Shown: positions 8,710-18,322 of the stretch, piece by piece
Layout of the letters: each line of letters opens with the position of its first letter
How positions within the stretch are numbered: the stretch's first letter is position 1
Assembly (NCBI RefSeq): GCF_003385515.1
Contig: NZ_QNVT01000036.1
Location: 1-55,140, forward strand
From: Chryseobacterium pennae
GTDB taxonomy: Bacteria > Bacteroidota > Bacteroidia > Flavobacteriales > Weeksellaceae
DNA: 55,140 bases
Reading direction: 5' to 3'
Translations under genes and position numbers: made by a program
The notes under the pieces: generated by a model
What the model saw: the letters and a program-made list of their open reading frames with translations, nothing else
Database searches by the model: none
Told to the model about the DNA's origin: nothing

Positions 8710-9939
8710 CTATTCATATCTCAATGCGTCAATAGGATCCAGTTTTGAAGCCTTCAGGGCAGGATAATACCCAAAAAATACTCCGGTTACAGCACAGACA
8801 ATAAACGAAATAATAATTGACGATTCTGTAATAAAAGTAGGCCACGACAAGAAGAAGGTGACCAGCTCCGAAGTGAGAATACCTAAAATAACGCCAAGTA
8901 TTCCTCCGGTAATACTGATGAGAACGGCTTCAATCAAAAATTGATACAGGATATCCTTTCCTCTTGCTCCGATAGACATTCTAAGGCCGATTTCTTTAGT
9001 TCTTTCCGTAACGGAAACATACATGATATTCATAATTCCGATTCCGCCCACAATAAGAGAAATTCCCGCAATAGCTGAAAGCAGTACTGTCAGAAGCTGG
9101 CTGGTGGAACTCATCGTGGAAATCAGTTCAGCCTGAGTTCTTACGCTGAAGTCATCATTGCTTCCATCCAGGGGTAACTTATGCTGTTTTCTCAGGATCT
9201 CTGAAACCTGATCGGTAGCCTGTTGTGAAGTATTCTCATTCGTAGAAGATGCATAAATGGTCTGTACATACGTTATTCCTAAAAATCTTCTCTGAACAGT
9301 ATTAAAAGGTGCAATAATCACATCATCCTGATCCTGCCCGAATGCATTGGAGCCTTTGGGAGCAAGGATGCCAATGATTTTCATAGGAACTTTATTGAAT
9401 CTGATAATACTCCCCACCGGATCTTCACCATTAGGAAATAGATTATTATAAACAGTTTGTCCCAGAAGGCAGACTTTGTTGGAAGAAGTGACATCTTTTT
9501 TGGAAAAAAGGTTGCCGCTGGAAATATTCCAATCCCTGATCTGAAAATACTCTTCATTTACACCCTGCAATTGAGTAGGCCAGTTATTGGGCCCGTTGAT
9601 AGACTGTCCATTGGTCTGTACAGCCGGAGAAACGGAAGAAACATCCGCAGCGCCTTTGGAAATGGCTTCAGCATCCTGTGGTTTTAAGGTTTGTAATCCG
9701 GAAGCTCCTATTCTTGCTCCACCTGAAACATTCACGTTACTTGAAGGACGGATCGTAATCATATTGGAACCCATTGAAGAAAGCTGGTCACTGATGCTTT
9801 TTTTAGAACCTTCACCAATAGCTGTCATGGCAATTACCGAGGCAACACCAATGATAATCCCAAGCATGGTTAAAAATGCGCGTAGTTTATTTCTTAAAAG
9901 GGCTTTCCAGGCAATTCTGAAGAGATTGGAGAGATTCAT
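8710..9939 (-). CDS. MacB-type ABC transporter permease
   Basis: Inner-membrane permease of a tripartite efflux system. The 409-aa protein begins with the MacB/FtsX signature (ALLRNKLRAFLTMLGIIIGV, then TAIGEGS). A large periplasmic domain (about 45-275) follows, then three C-terminal helices in the FtsX domain, including GGIGIMNIMYVSVTERTKEIGLR and ending PALKASKLDPIDALRYE. The ATPase is a separate gene 20 bp upstream, unlike E. coli MacB, which is fused. It is last in the operon tolC-like, macA-like, ATPase, permease. Confidence 0.92.
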   Translation of the reverse strand: MNLSNLFRIAWKALLRNKLRAFLTMLGIIIGVASVIAMTAIGEGSKKSISDQLSSMGSNMITIRPSSNVNVSGGARIGASGLQTLKPQDAEAISKGAADVSSVSPAVQTNGQSINGPNNWPTQLQGVNEEYFQIRDWNISSGNLFSKKDVTSSNKVCLLGQTVYNNLFPNGEDPVGSIIRFNKVPMKIIGILAPKGSNAFGQDQDDVIIAPFNTVQRRFLGITYVQTIYASSTNENTSQQATDQVSEILRKQHKLPLDGSNDDFSVRTQAELISTMSSTSQLLTVLLSAIAGISLIVGGIGIMNIMYVSVTERTKEIGLRMSIGARGKDILYQFLIEAVLISITGGILGVILGILTSELVTFFLSWPTFITESSIIISFIVCAVTGVFFGYYPALKASKLDPIDALRYE

Positions 9940-9959
9940 TGCAATGGGTTTTGGATTAG

Positions 9960-10709
9960 CTATTGATAGTCATCATTTACCGGAAGGTTATCCAGAGCTT
10001 CTCTGGCAGACTTTATATTGTCATTTTTAATATCCTTGATAACCTTCCCGTCCCGTAGTGTTACCGTTCTGCTGCTAAAAGTAGCAATATCAGGTTCGTG
10101 TGTTACAAAGACAATTGTACGTCCCTGTTTATTGAGATCCTGCATAAGAGCCATTATTTCATATGAAGTTCTTGTGTCAAGGTTTCCTGTAGCTTCATCA
10201 GCTAAGATCATTACAGGTTCATTGACTAAAGCCCGGGCAATAGCCACTCGTTGCTGCTGCCCACCGGACATCTGATTAGGGAGGTGATCTATTCTGTTTT
10301 CCAATTTTACAGCAGCAAGTGCTTCTACTGATCTTTTATATCGTTCCTCCGTTGAAATTTTGGGATTATAAAGAAGGGGAAGCTCTACATTTTCCCTTGC
10401 AGTAGTTCTGGCAAGAAGATTATAGGCCTGAAATACAAAACCTATTTTTTGGTTTCTTAATATGGCCAGTTCATCGCGGTCAAGGTTTTTAACATTGACT
10501 CCATCCAGAATATAATCCCCGTTTGATGGTTTATCCAGACAGCCTAAAATGTTGAGCAGGGTAGATTTTCCCGAGCCACTGCTTCCCATGATGGTTACGA
10601 ATTCACCTCTTTCTACTGAAAAAGTAACTCCTTTCAGCGCATGAACGATTTCTTCACCCATCCTGAATTCTCTTTTCAGATCCATGATTTCCAGAATTTT
10701 TTCTGTCAT
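9960..10709 (-). CDS. MacB/LolD-type ABC transporter ATP-binding protein
   Basis: ATPase that powers the adjacent MacB-type permease. The 249-aa protein shows Walker A GSSGSGKST at 42-50, Q-loop FVFQAYNLL near 91-99, signature MSGGQQQR at about 147-154, and Walker B VMILADEATGNLD at 166-178. This set, with the LLNILGCLDKP block, is typical of the MacB/LolD group. The gene lies between the adaptor and the permease. Confidence 0.93.
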   Translation of the reverse strand: MTEKILEIMDLKREFRMGEEIVHALKGVTFSVERGEFVTIMGSSGSGKSTLLNILGCLDKPSNGDYILDGVNVKNLDRDELAILRNQKIGFVFQAYNLLARTTARENVELPLLYNPKISTEERYKRSVEALAAVKLENRIDHLPNQMSGGQQQRVAIARALVNEPVMILADEATGNLDTRTSYEIMALMQDLNKQGRTIVFVTHEPDIATFSSRTVTLRDGKVIKDIKNDNIKSAREALDNLPVNDDYQ

Positions 10710-10764
10710 GACTTTTATTTTAGAATTGCTGATTCTCTTAATTTAAATTTTAGATAAGGTACTA

Positions 10765-12033
10765 TTACTGTCTTGGTCCGCCACCACTGCTGCCTTTAGT
10801 ATTTCCACCACTTCTTCTTTGAGGCATAAACGGGCTTTTTGCCTGCCCGCCTGAAGATTTTTTAGATAAAAGCTTATAACCGGTGATAATATTGTCATTT
10901 TTATCCAAGCCTGAAATTACCTGCATTTCAGTATCATTATCCATTCCTGTTTTAATCTTTTTACGGGATATCGTACTGTCTTTGGCAATGACCCATACAC
11001 CCATCTCATTCTTTTTATCCATCCCTTTCGTTTTCTGCTTTTTCCATTGTCCTTTTTCATGTTTTTTGCCATTGGCAAAAGGAGAGTTGATTTTATATTT
11101 CTGAATAACAAGGCTGTCGGGCCTAAAACTGGTTGCAGCAACCGGAATCTTCATTATGTTATCTATAATCTGCGTATAAATTGTGATATTAGCTGTCATT
11201 CCCGGCTTTAATTTTAGTTCGGGATTATCAGCATTGATAATGGTTGTATAGTTTACAACATTCGACGAGACAGTAGGGTGGAGCCGGACTTCGGAAACTT
11301 CACCGTCAAATGTTTCGTCAGGAAAAGCGTCAACTGTAAAAGTAACTTTCTGCCCAACTTTCACATTTCCGATATCAGCTTCATCTACTGAGGCGCGAAC
11401 CCTCATCTTCGTAAGGTCCTTTGCTATACTGAATAGAGTAGGTGTACTGAAGCTTGAGGCGACAGTCTGTCCTTCACTTACATTCCTGTTAAGAACCGTG
11501 CCGTCTATCGGAGAATAGATGTTCGTGAGTGAAAGATTTTTATTGGCGGTAGAAAGCTGAGCAGTTACAGTACCTACCTGTGCTTTTGCTATATTATATT
11601 GATTGGTGGCATTGTCATAATCCGCCTTACTGATAGCACCTACTTTATAAAGCTGTGACTGTCGGTTGATATTGATTTCATTATAGGCAAGGTTACTTTT
11701 TGCATTTTGTAGATTAGACTGATACTGTTCAGATTGAAACTTGAGGAGATCCGGATCCAGAGTAGCTAAAAGCTGCCCCTTTTTCACTGTAGAATTAAAA
11801 TCTACATAAATATTTTTGATGATACCTGATACCTGAGTCCCTACAGCAACGGTATCTACCGGCTGAATAGTTCCTGTAGCTGTAATAGAATTGGATATTT
11901 CTCCCATTTCGGGTTTTACAGTTTCCAGTTGGATTTTTATCTCTTTTTCTCTGATGAAGAAAAACCAGACTGCACCTAAAACAATGATGCCGCCTACAAC
12001 CCAATACAACCATTTTTTATTCTTTGTTTTCAT
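10765..12033 (-). CDS. Periplasmic adaptor of the MacAB-type efflux system (HlyD/MacA family)
   Basis: Links the inner-membrane MacB complex to the TolC-like channel. One N-terminal transmembrane helix (WLYWVVGGIIVLGAVWFFFI) is followed by a lipoyl-like half (VGTQVSGIIKNIYV ... KKGQLLATLD). A coiled-coil hairpin spans about 95-155, the second lipoyl half has IYSPIDGTVLNRNVSEGQTV, and a beta-barrel region follows. The Gly/Ser/Arg-rich tail (about 395-422) is unusual but seen in flavobacterial homologues by memory. It is 3 bp after the TolC-like gene, so translation is probably coupled. Confidence 0.92.
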   Translation of the reverse strand: MKTKNKKWLYWVVGGIIVLGAVWFFFIREKEIKIQLETVKPEMGEISNSITATGTIQPVDTVAVGTQVSGIIKNIYVDFNSTVKKGQLLATLDPDLLKFQSEQYQSNLQNAKSNLAYNEININRQSQLYKVGAISKADYDNATNQYNIAKAQVGTVTAQLSTANKNLSLTNIYSPIDGTVLNRNVSEGQTVASSFSTPTLFSIAKDLTKMRVRASVDEADIGNVKVGQKVTFTVDAFPDETFDGEVSEVRLHPTVSSNVVNYTTIINADNPELKLKPGMTANITIYTQIIDNIMKIPVAATSFRPDSLVIQKYKINSPFANGKKHEKGQWKKQKTKGMDKKNEMGVWVIAKDSTISRKKIKTGMDNDTEMQVISGLDKNDNIITGYKLLSKKSSGGQAKSPFMPQRRSGGNTKGSSGGGPRQ

Positions 12034-12036
12034 AGT

Positions 12037-13347
12037 TTACTTTAGATTTATAGGGTTACCTGCGTAAAATTCGTAGATCTGTTTATTAAGAACTGCAGTG
12101 TATTTTGCCTGCAGGTAATTTTGAATAGATTGAATGTAAAGCAATCGCTGCTGTTGAAACTGTACATAGTCGATACTGCCTATTTTCATTTGAGCATTTA
12201 CAATATCATAGCTCTGTTTACTGATGTTCATTTGTTTGGAAGCGGAATCGAATTGTGACAGGGCGTTTTGCAGATTGATATATGATTGCTCGATTTGTTG
12301 GTTCAGAATTGTTTTTGTGTTTTGCAGATCAAGATTGGCCTGTTCTATGGCAATCTTCGATTTTTCAATCTGAGTTTTGTAGATTCTGTTGTTGTAAATT
12401 GGAATTCCGAGGCTTAATCCGATAGGCATGTAGAAATTGTTACCCAATTGATTGAAATAATTTCCATTTCCGTTGGAATAATTGGTTGAAATGTTTCCTA
12501 CCACACTTAAGGTTGGTTGAACAGAAGCCTGTGCCATTTTAAGATTGGTATTGGAATTTTCCACATTCAATTCTCCGTATTTGACCTCCGGACGTTGGCT
12601 TTGAGCGAGATTCTGAACGTCCGGTAATGGTTTTAGCTGATCATCTACAATAATGCTGTCAGGTTTTGCAATCTGAAAGTCATAATTGGTTGGTAATTGC
12701 AGGAGTTGCTTTAAATTGACAATATTAGTCCGTAAATTATTCTGGGTTGAAGTCAGATTATACTCATCCTGAGCAACCTGTGACTGAATCTGTAGGTAAT
12801 TGAGTTTTGACAGGCTTCCTGCTTTATAAAGCTGATCTCCCTGTTTTAATTGAGTTTGGGTTGTTTTCAGAACATTTTCCAGGGAAACGATATTTTCTTC
12901 ATTCATCAGAATATTCAGATAAGCCTGTGTGATGCTTAGGGTGATGTTGTTTTGGGATTCCTGTACAGATAAGTCAGCCATCTGGACCAGCAGGTTTTTT
13001 GATGCTTCATTATTTTTAATATAATTGGCATGATAGATCGTCATGGAAGAATTGGCTCCAATGCTTTGGGTTTGTGCACCCGTTACATGAAGTCCATCGT
13101 TACTATTCAGTGCAAAAAGTCCTTGTGAAACCGTTCCGTTGAGGTTAGGGTATTTTGCTTCTTTAGCTTGGAATAAATCCTGTTGGGCCGAATTTTTAGA
13201 AAGCCTTAATGAATTGATAGAAATATTATTTTCCTTTGCATATTCAATACATTTATCCAGGGTCCAGCGGGTGGGATAATTAGGTGTCTGGGCCAATATT
13301 TCAAGCGTTATCAATAAGAATATCAAAAAGAAAAATTTGCGTTTCAT
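12037..13347 (-). CDS. TolC family outer membrane channel protein
   Basis: Outer membrane exit duct for the MacAB-type pump. The 436-aa protein has a Sec signal peptide (FFFLIFLLITLEILAQ, cleavage after about 20). Two outer-membrane-efflux repeats follow, with long coiled coils, TLDKCIEYAKENNISI at the start of the mature part, and GLSLGIPIYNNRIYKTQIEKSK in the second repeat. It is the first gene of the four-gene minus-strand operon, which suggests substrate export such as a macrolide, lipopeptide or secreted factor; the substrate cannot be read from the sequence. Confidence 0.9.
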   Translation of the reverse strand: MKRKFFFLIFLLITLEILAQTPNYPTRWTLDKCIEYAKENNISINSLRLSKNSAQQDLFQAKEAKYPNLNGTVSQGLFALNSNDGLHVTGAQTQSIGANSSMTIYHANYIKNNEASKNLLVQMADLSVQESQNNITLSITQAYLNILMNEENIVSLENVLKTTQTQLKQGDQLYKAGSLSKLNYLQIQSQVAQDEYNLTSTQNNLRTNIVNLKQLLQLPTNYDFQIAKPDSIIVDDQLKPLPDVQNLAQSQRPEVKYGELNVENSNTNLKMAQASVQPTLSVVGNISTNYSNGNGNYFNQLGNNFYMPIGLSLGIPIYNNRIYKTQIEKSKIAIEQANLDLQNTKTILNQQIEQSYINLQNALSQFDSASKQMNISKQSYDIVNAQMKIGSIDYVQFQQQRLLYIQSIQNYLQAKYTAVLNKQIYEFYAGNPINLK

Positions 13348-13546
13348 AGTTTTGTTTTTGAAAATTCATAAATAATCCAGAAAAAATTAATCCAATTTAA
13401 TAAAAAAAACTAATGTTTAACAGTTTTTTAATATAAAGCTTGTTTTTTTATGTTTATTTTTTCAAATATTAAAAAAGTATTATAAGATTCTGAATTTAAC
13501 TTTGTATATTTAAAACTTTATTCAAAAACAAGTCAAATATTTATTG

Positions 13547-13554
13547 TATCTTTG
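13547..13554 (+). promoter_or_regulatory. -7 box (TATCTTTG) of the DEAD-box helicase gene
   Basis: A perfect TAnnTTTG box 20 bases before the ATG at 13575. The A+T-rich region from 13348 lies between this gene and the divergent efflux operon. Confidence 0.55.
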
Positions 13555-13574
13555 CAAAAATTTTAAAATAGTTA

Positions 13575-15281
13575 ATGAATTTATTTACGGAAACCAATTT
13601 AAGTCCTGATATCCTTAAGGCAATTGGCGAACTGGGCTACGAAAGCCCAACAGAAATCCAAAAACAGACTATCCCTTTTATTCTTTCAGATATTCGCGAC
13701 TTGATCGCACTTGCGCAGACAGGGACAGGCAAAACAGCAGCGTTTTCGCTTCCGATTTTGGATATGATTGACGATACGAGTCGCAAAATCCAATTATTGG
13801 TGCTTTGTCCGACACGGGAATTATGTCTTCAGATTTCTAAAGACATAAAGAATTACTCTAAGTACATGAAAGACATCAAAACTACAGCAGTTTATGGTGG
13901 AAGTAGTATTGTAGATCAGATGAGATCTTTAAAGGATAAGCCACAGATTATTGTGGGAACTCCTGGTAGAGTAATTGATCTTATCAACAGAAAAGCACTT
14001 GACTTTTCTGCTATTCATTGGTTAGTATTAGACGAAGCTGATGAAATGCTTTCTATGGGATTCAAAGACGAGTTGGAAACCATCTTAAGAGAAACACCGG
14101 AAACTAAACAAACTTTCTTATTCTCGGCTACGATGAATAAAGAAGTGGAAAGAATTTCCAAAAATTACCTTACAAAGCCACACCGTATTTCAGTAGGTTC
14201 TATCAACGAAGTGAAGAAGAACATTACACACGAATATTATGTGGTAGGGTACCGTCAGAAAAAAGAAGCATTAAAGAGATTAATTGATGCCAACCCGAAT
14301 CAGTATTCCATTATTTTCTGTAGAACAAGAATGGAAACTCAGGAGGTAGCTGATTTCTTGATGCAGAACGGTTACGCAGCTGATGCCCTTCATGGAGACC
14401 TTTCTCAAGCGCAAAGAGATACGGTAATGAAGAAATTCAGATTGAAAAACATTGATATTCTTGTAGCCACAGACGTTGCAGCAAGAGGATTGGATGTAAA
14501 CTCTTTGACTCACGTTATTCATTTCTCTTTACCTGATGATCCTGAAGTATTTGTTCACAGAAGTGGTAGAACAGGTAGAGCTGGAAAAAATGGTATTTCT
14601 ATGGCTTTAATCAAGCCTGAAGAAAGCAGAAAACTGAAGCAGATTAAATCTGCAACAAAAATTGAAATTAACGAAAAATTCATTCCTACAGGTGAAGATA
14701 TTATCAAAGCTCAGGTAGGAGGTGTATTCGAAAAATTATTGACGGAGCACGAAGATATTTTCGAATTTGATAATAGCTTAATCCCGGATTTGAGCAATTT
14801 CACAAAAGAAGAATTGGTACACCAGTTACTGCAATTCCAATTGAAAGACCTTGCTTTATATTACAAAGACAAGCATGATCTTACTGAGCAGAAATTGAGC
14901 AGCAGAGATGATGATTACTCAAGAAGAGACAGAGGACGTGACAGGGATAGCAGAGACCGAGACAGAGGTCGTGATAGAGACAGAGATCGCGGAAGAGATA
15001 GAGATCGTAGCAGCAAACCAAGAAGAAGAGATGAAAACATGGTTAGATTCTTCTTTAATCTTGGAAAAAAAGATCATTTGAAGAAACTTGATGTTTTAGA
15101 TATTATCAATAAGGCAACTGATGATGGAAAAAGCAAAAGAAGAGCTGAAATCGGTGATATTGAGATTTTAGAGAAATTCTCTTTCTTTGAAGTTGAAAAA
15201 TCCTTTAAAGATAATGTTTTAAGTAACATTCAATCGATGAAATTCAAAGGGAAAGATATGAGAGCTGAAGTAGCTAACTAA
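13575..15281 (+). CDS. DEAD-box RNA helicase with DbpA-type C-terminal RNA-binding domain
   Basis: ATP-dependent RNA helicase, likely for ribosome assembly or cold adaptation. The core spans 1-370: AQTGTGKT (47-54), PTREL (79-83), GTPGR, DEAD (153-156), SAT, and HRSGRTGRAG in the second RecA domain. A highly charged Arg/Asp tract follows at about 446-480. The last 80 residues (from MVRFFFNLGKKD to DMRAEVAN) match the DbpA RNA-binding fold. This DeaD/CsdA-like order and the 568-aa length are normal for flavobacteria. The gene is monocistronic with its own promoter box and terminator. Confidence 0.93.
   Translation: MNLFTETNLSPDILKAIGELGYESPTEIQKQTIPFILSDIRDLIALAQTGTGKTAAFSLPILDMIDDTSRKIQLLVLCPTRELCLQISKDIKNYSKYMKDIKTTAVYGGSSIVDQMRSLKDKPQIIVGTPGRVIDLINRKALDFSAIHWLVLDEADEMLSMGFKDELETILRETPETKQTFLFSATMNKEVERISKNYLTKPHRISVGSINEVKKNITHEYYVVGYRQKKEALKRLIDANPNQYSIIFCRTRMETQEVADFLMQNGYAADALHGDLSQAQRDTVMKKFRLKNIDILVATDVAARGLDVNSLTHVIHFSLPDDPEVFVHRSGRTGRAGKNGISMALIKPEESRKLKQIKSATKIEINEKFIPTGEDIIKAQVGGVFEKLLTEHEDIFEFDNSLIPDLSNFTKEELVHQLLQFQLKDLALYYKDKHDLTEQKLSSRDDDYSRRDRGRDRDSRDRDRGRDRDRDRGRDRDRSSKPRRRDENMVRFFFNLGKKDHLKKLDVLDIINKATDDGKSKRRAEIGDIEILEKFSFFEVEKSFKDNVLSNIQSMKFKGKDMRAEVAN
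14925..15020 (+). repeat. Coding low-complexity Arg/Asp repeat inside the helicase gene
   Basis: Near-repeats of GAGACAGAGATCG and related words encode alternating Arg and Asp residues in the linker before the RNA-binding domain. Such tracts can change length by slippage. Confidence 0.7.
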
Positions 15282-15298
15282 TCCCTTTTTATACTATA

Positions 15299-15327
15299 TA
15301 AAACCGGCAGTAATGCCGGTTTTTTTA
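15299..15327 (+). terminator. Terminator after the DEAD-box helicase gene
   Basis: AAAACCGGCA and TGCCGGTTTT form a strong stem around the loop GTAA, followed by a T run. Confidence 0.85.
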
Positions 15328-15432
15328 TTTGGTAATCAGCAGGTAAGCGAATGTTAACAAAACTTAATGTTATATAGTTTCACGTGCGATCCTTTTTTAG
15401 GAAATTTGCACTCGAATTATAAATACTAAAAA

Positions 15433-16071
15433 ATGGGAATTGGTAATATTTTCCACGCTTTTCAACCAAAAGATAAAATCTTCTTTGTACTTTTTGAAAA
15501 GGTAACTGAAAATCTAGTTGCAATGTCTGAAGATTTCAACGCTGGAATCAAGGATTTCGATCTTAATGACGATTCAATGTTGAAAAAAATGAGTGATTTC
15601 GAACATAAGAATGACGAGCTTACTCACGAAATCTTTGTAGAACTTGGAAAAAACTTCATCACTCCTTTTGACCGTGAAGATATTCACACACTGGCAACAG
15701 GTTTAGATGATATCGCTGATTATATCTACGCGTCTACAAAATATATCTTCCTATACAAATCTCCTGAGATGAAAGCGTATTCAGATTTCTCTCTATTGAT
15801 TCACAAGGCATGTCTTGAAATCCAGAATGCAATGAAAAACCTTAAAGGATTCAAGAACATGGAGCAGGTGAAGGAAGCTTGTATTAAAGTAAACTCTATT
15901 GAGAACATTGCAGATGACCTGCTTTCTAACTCAATGGTAGAGTTATTTGAAACCAACGATGCCATCAACATCATTAAGGTTTCTTCTGTATTGAACTATC
16001 TTGAAATCGTAACTGATAAAGCTGAAGATGTTGCCAATACAATTGAGAACATCATGATTAAATACGCCTAA
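15433..16071 (+). CDS. DUF47 family phosphate transport accessory protein (PhoU-like)
   Basis: A 212-aa all-helical protein of the DUF47/PhoU-like family, usually paired with a Pit phosphate transporter and thought to modulate it. The typical N-terminus is visible (FHAFQPKDKIFFVLFEKVTENL), as is the block LATGLDDIADYIYAS near residue 86-100. No membrane segment is present. The Pit gene starts 23 bp downstream, so the two form an operon. Confidence 0.9.
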   Translation: MGIGNIFHAFQPKDKIFFVLFEKVTENLVAMSEDFNAGIKDFDLNDDSMLKKMSDFEHKNDELTHEIFVELGKNFITPFDREDIHTLATGLDDIADYIYASTKYIFLYKSPEMKAYSDFSLLIHKACLEIQNAMKNLKGFKNMEQVKEACIKVNSIENIADDLLSNSMVELFETNDAINIIKVSSVLNYLEIVTDKAEDVANTIENIMIKYA

Positions 16072-16094
16072 AAGATAACAATACCTAGCAAAAA

Positions 16095-17237
16095 ATGGAA
16101 TTTCCGATTTTACTGATAGTTATTATTGCGTTGGCGCTGATCTTTGATTATATCAATGGTTTTCATGATGCAGCCAATTCGATTGCAACTATCGTTTCTA
16201 CAAAAGTTTTAACTCCATTCCAGGCTGTACTTTGGGCAGCACTTTGGAACTTTGCGGCTTTCTTTATTGCTGCTTATATTATTGGAGAATTTAAAATTGG
16301 TAATACAATTGCCAAAACAGTTAACGAGAATTTTATCACGCTTGAAGTTATATTTTCCGGTTTGATGGCAGCTATTGCCTGGAACCTTCTGACATGGTGG
16401 TTTGGGATTCCTTCCTCATCGTCGCATACACTGATCGGAGGATTCCTGGGAGCAGCTTTAACGCATGCTTTTATGATGGATTACCATGATGTGGCGGCAG
16501 CACAGCCAGGACTTGGGATGTGGGAAACTATTAAAGAAGCTTTCATTCAGGTAACTCATCAAGGTGTAGTGAAGTTTGATAAAGTTATTCCTATCTTCTT
16601 GTTCATTTTCATGGCACCAATTATAGGGATGATTATTTCAATCATTATTACATTAATTATTGTACACCTTTATAAAAGATCAAACCCACACAAAGCAGAC
16701 AAATCTTTCAAAAGATTGCAACTGGTTTCTTCAGCCTTGTTCAGTTTAGGACATGGTCTGAATGATGCTCAGAAAGTAATGGGAATCATTGGAGCGGCGG
16801 TAATTTACTATCACGTTAATATGCTTCAGGATACACAGTATTTGGATATTCCTTCTGCGGGACGTTTTGATTACTTTGCACAACATTATATTTGGGTTCC
16901 TTTAGTTTCATTTATTGCCATTGCTCTAGGAACTATGAGTGGGGGTTGGAAGATCATCAAAACAATGGGAACAAAGATCACTAAAGTGACTTCATTGGAA
17001 GGAGTGAGTGCAGAAACTGCGGGAGCTATTACTTTATTCATCACAGACCACTTCGGTATTCCTGTATCTACAACGCATACGATTACAGGATCTATCATCG
17101 GAGTTGGATTAACGAAAAGAATTTCAGCAGTAAGATGGGGTATTACCGTAAGCTTACTTTGGGCTTGGGTATTAACCATTCCGATCTCAGCAATCGTAGC
17201 TGGTATCACTTATCTTCTTGTAACTTTCTTATTTTAA
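16095..17237 (+). CDS. Inorganic phosphate transporter, Pit family
   Basis: Inner-membrane low-affinity phosphate:cation symporter. The 380-aa protein has about ten hydrophobic segments. Both inverted halves carry the family motif: GFHDAANSIAT at 22-32 and GHGLNDAQKVMG near residue 219. PSSSSHTLIGGFLG and PVSTTHTITGSIIG are the matching second motifs. It is translated after the DUF47 partner, as in many bacteria. Confidence 0.94.
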   Translation: MEFPILLIVIIALALIFDYINGFHDAANSIATIVSTKVLTPFQAVLWAALWNFAAFFIAAYIIGEFKIGNTIAKTVNENFITLEVIFSGLMAAIAWNLLTWWFGIPSSSSHTLIGGFLGAALTHAFMMDYHDVAAAQPGLGMWETIKEAFIQVTHQGVVKFDKVIPIFLFIFMAPIIGMIISIIITLIIVHLYKRSNPHKADKSFKRLQLVSSALFSLGHGLNDAQKVMGIIGAAVIYYHVNMLQDTQYLDIPSAGRFDYFAQHYIWVPLVSFIAIALGTMSGGWKIIKTMGTKITKVTSLEGVSAETAGAITLFITDHFGIPVSTTHTITGSIIGVGLTKRISAVRWGITVSLLWAWVLTIPISAIVAGITYLLVTFLF

Positions 17238-17263
17238 GATAAAAAATCACAATTATCATATAG

Positions 17264-17290
17264 ACTTTGTCCATTTGGGCAAAGTTTTTT
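17264..17290 (+). terminator. Terminator after the pit operon
   Basis: ACTTTGTCC and GGGCAAAGT pair with one mismatch around ATTT, followed by T residues. Confidence 0.75.
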
Positions 17291-17314
17291 GTTTTATAAA
17301 GCCTTGAAAAATTG

Positions 17315-17322
17315 TATTTTTG
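17315..17322 (+). promoter_or_regulatory. -7 box (TATTTTTG) of the polyprenyl synthetase gene
   Basis: A perfect TAnnTTTG match 18 bases before the ATG. A TTTG at 17288-17291 is 23 bases upstream, a little far for a -33 box. Confidence 0.5.
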
Positions 17323-17340
17323 TTCAAATTATAAGATTTT

Positions 17341-18312
17341 ATGGAATTTTTAGACAGATACCAGCAGATTGTTGGGGAAGCCATCAATAAGTATACTTTT
17401 AAAGATAAGCCTACGGAGTTATATGAGCCGATGAACTATATCATTTCCCATGGTGGAAAACGTCTTCGTCCCATTATGGTGCTGATGGCCTGTGATCTGT
17501 TCGGTGGAGACCTGAAGCAAGCTATAAAGCCGGCTTTAGCAATCGAGTTTTTCCATAATTTTACTCTGATCCATGATGATATTATGGATGAGGCTCCTTT
17601 AAGAAGAAATAAACCTACCATCCATACACTACACGGGATCAATGTGGGAATTCTTTCCGGGGACGGATTGATGCTTAAAGCTTATAAATTCTTTGAAGAC
17701 CTTGAACCTGAAATTTTCAAGGCTTGTATCAGAATATTTACCCATACTGGACTTCTTTTATGTGAAGGACAGCAGTATGATATCAATTTCGAAACTCAGG
17801 AAAATGTAACCTTTGATGATTACATTAGAATGATTACCTACAAAACCGGAGTATTGAGTGCTTCTTCTTTTGAGATCGGAGCATTAATCGCGAGAGCTGA
17901 TTTTAAGGATGCAAAAGCAATCTTCAATTTCGGAAAACACATCGGAATTGCATTCCAGATTATGGATGATTATCTTGATGTATTCGGAGATCAGGCACAG
18001 TTTGGGAAAAAACATGCCGGAGATATCTATGAGAACAAGAAAACAGTTCTTTACCTGTTAGCAAGAGAACATGCTACAGATGAAGAAAGAAAAGAACTGG
18101 ATTACTGGTATTCTAAAAAGACAGACAATATTGATAAAATCTACGGGGTTGAAAAGATCTTCAGAAGAACAAAAGTAGATGAAAAAGCACTTCGTCTGAT
18201 CGAAAAACACAACGAAATCGGTCAGAGCTATCTTAAGAAAATTGATATTCCGGAAGAAAAGAAAAAGCCGTTCATTGAGCTGGCAAACTATCTTTTAAGA
18301 AGAGAAAGCTAA
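17341..18312 (+). CDS. Polyprenyl (trans-isoprenyl) diphosphate synthase
   Basis: Condenses isopentenyl diphosphate with an allylic diphosphate to make a prenyl chain, probably for menaquinone side chains. The two Asp-rich motifs are present: DDIMD at 79-83 (in LIHDDIMDEAPLRR) and DDYLD at 209-213 (in QIMDDYLDVFGD). GGKRLRP at 38-44 binds IPP. Length is 323 aa, normal for the family. Two bulky Phe residues upstream of the first motif (EFFHNF) are compatible with a limited chain length, but the product length cannot be set from sequence alone. Confidence 0.9.
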   Translation: MEFLDRYQQIVGEAINKYTFKDKPTELYEPMNYIISHGGKRLRPIMVLMACDLFGGDLKQAIKPALAIEFFHNFTLIHDDIMDEAPLRRNKPTIHTLHGINVGILSGDGLMLKAYKFFEDLEPEIFKACIRIFTHTGLLLCEGQQYDINFETQENVTFDDYIRMITYKTGVLSASSFEIGALIARADFKDAKAIFNFGKHIGIAFQIMDDYLDVFGDQAQFGKKHAGDIYENKKTVLYLLAREHATDEERKELDYWYSKKTDNIDKIYGVEKIFRRTKVDEKALRLIEKHNEIGQSYLKKIDIPEEKKKPFIELANYLLRRES

Positions 18313-18322
18313 ATAAGGTTCC

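Noticed and set aside
9457..10275. Plus-strand frames of 76-147 codons opposite the MacB genes
   Set aside because: They are antisense shadows of clear ABC transporter genes with full motif sets.
15371..15392. TTTCACGTG, half of a parS-like site, upstream of the pit operon
   Set aside because: Only the left half resembles the parS consensus (about 11 of 16 bases); the right half is wrong, and it is 20 kb from parAB.
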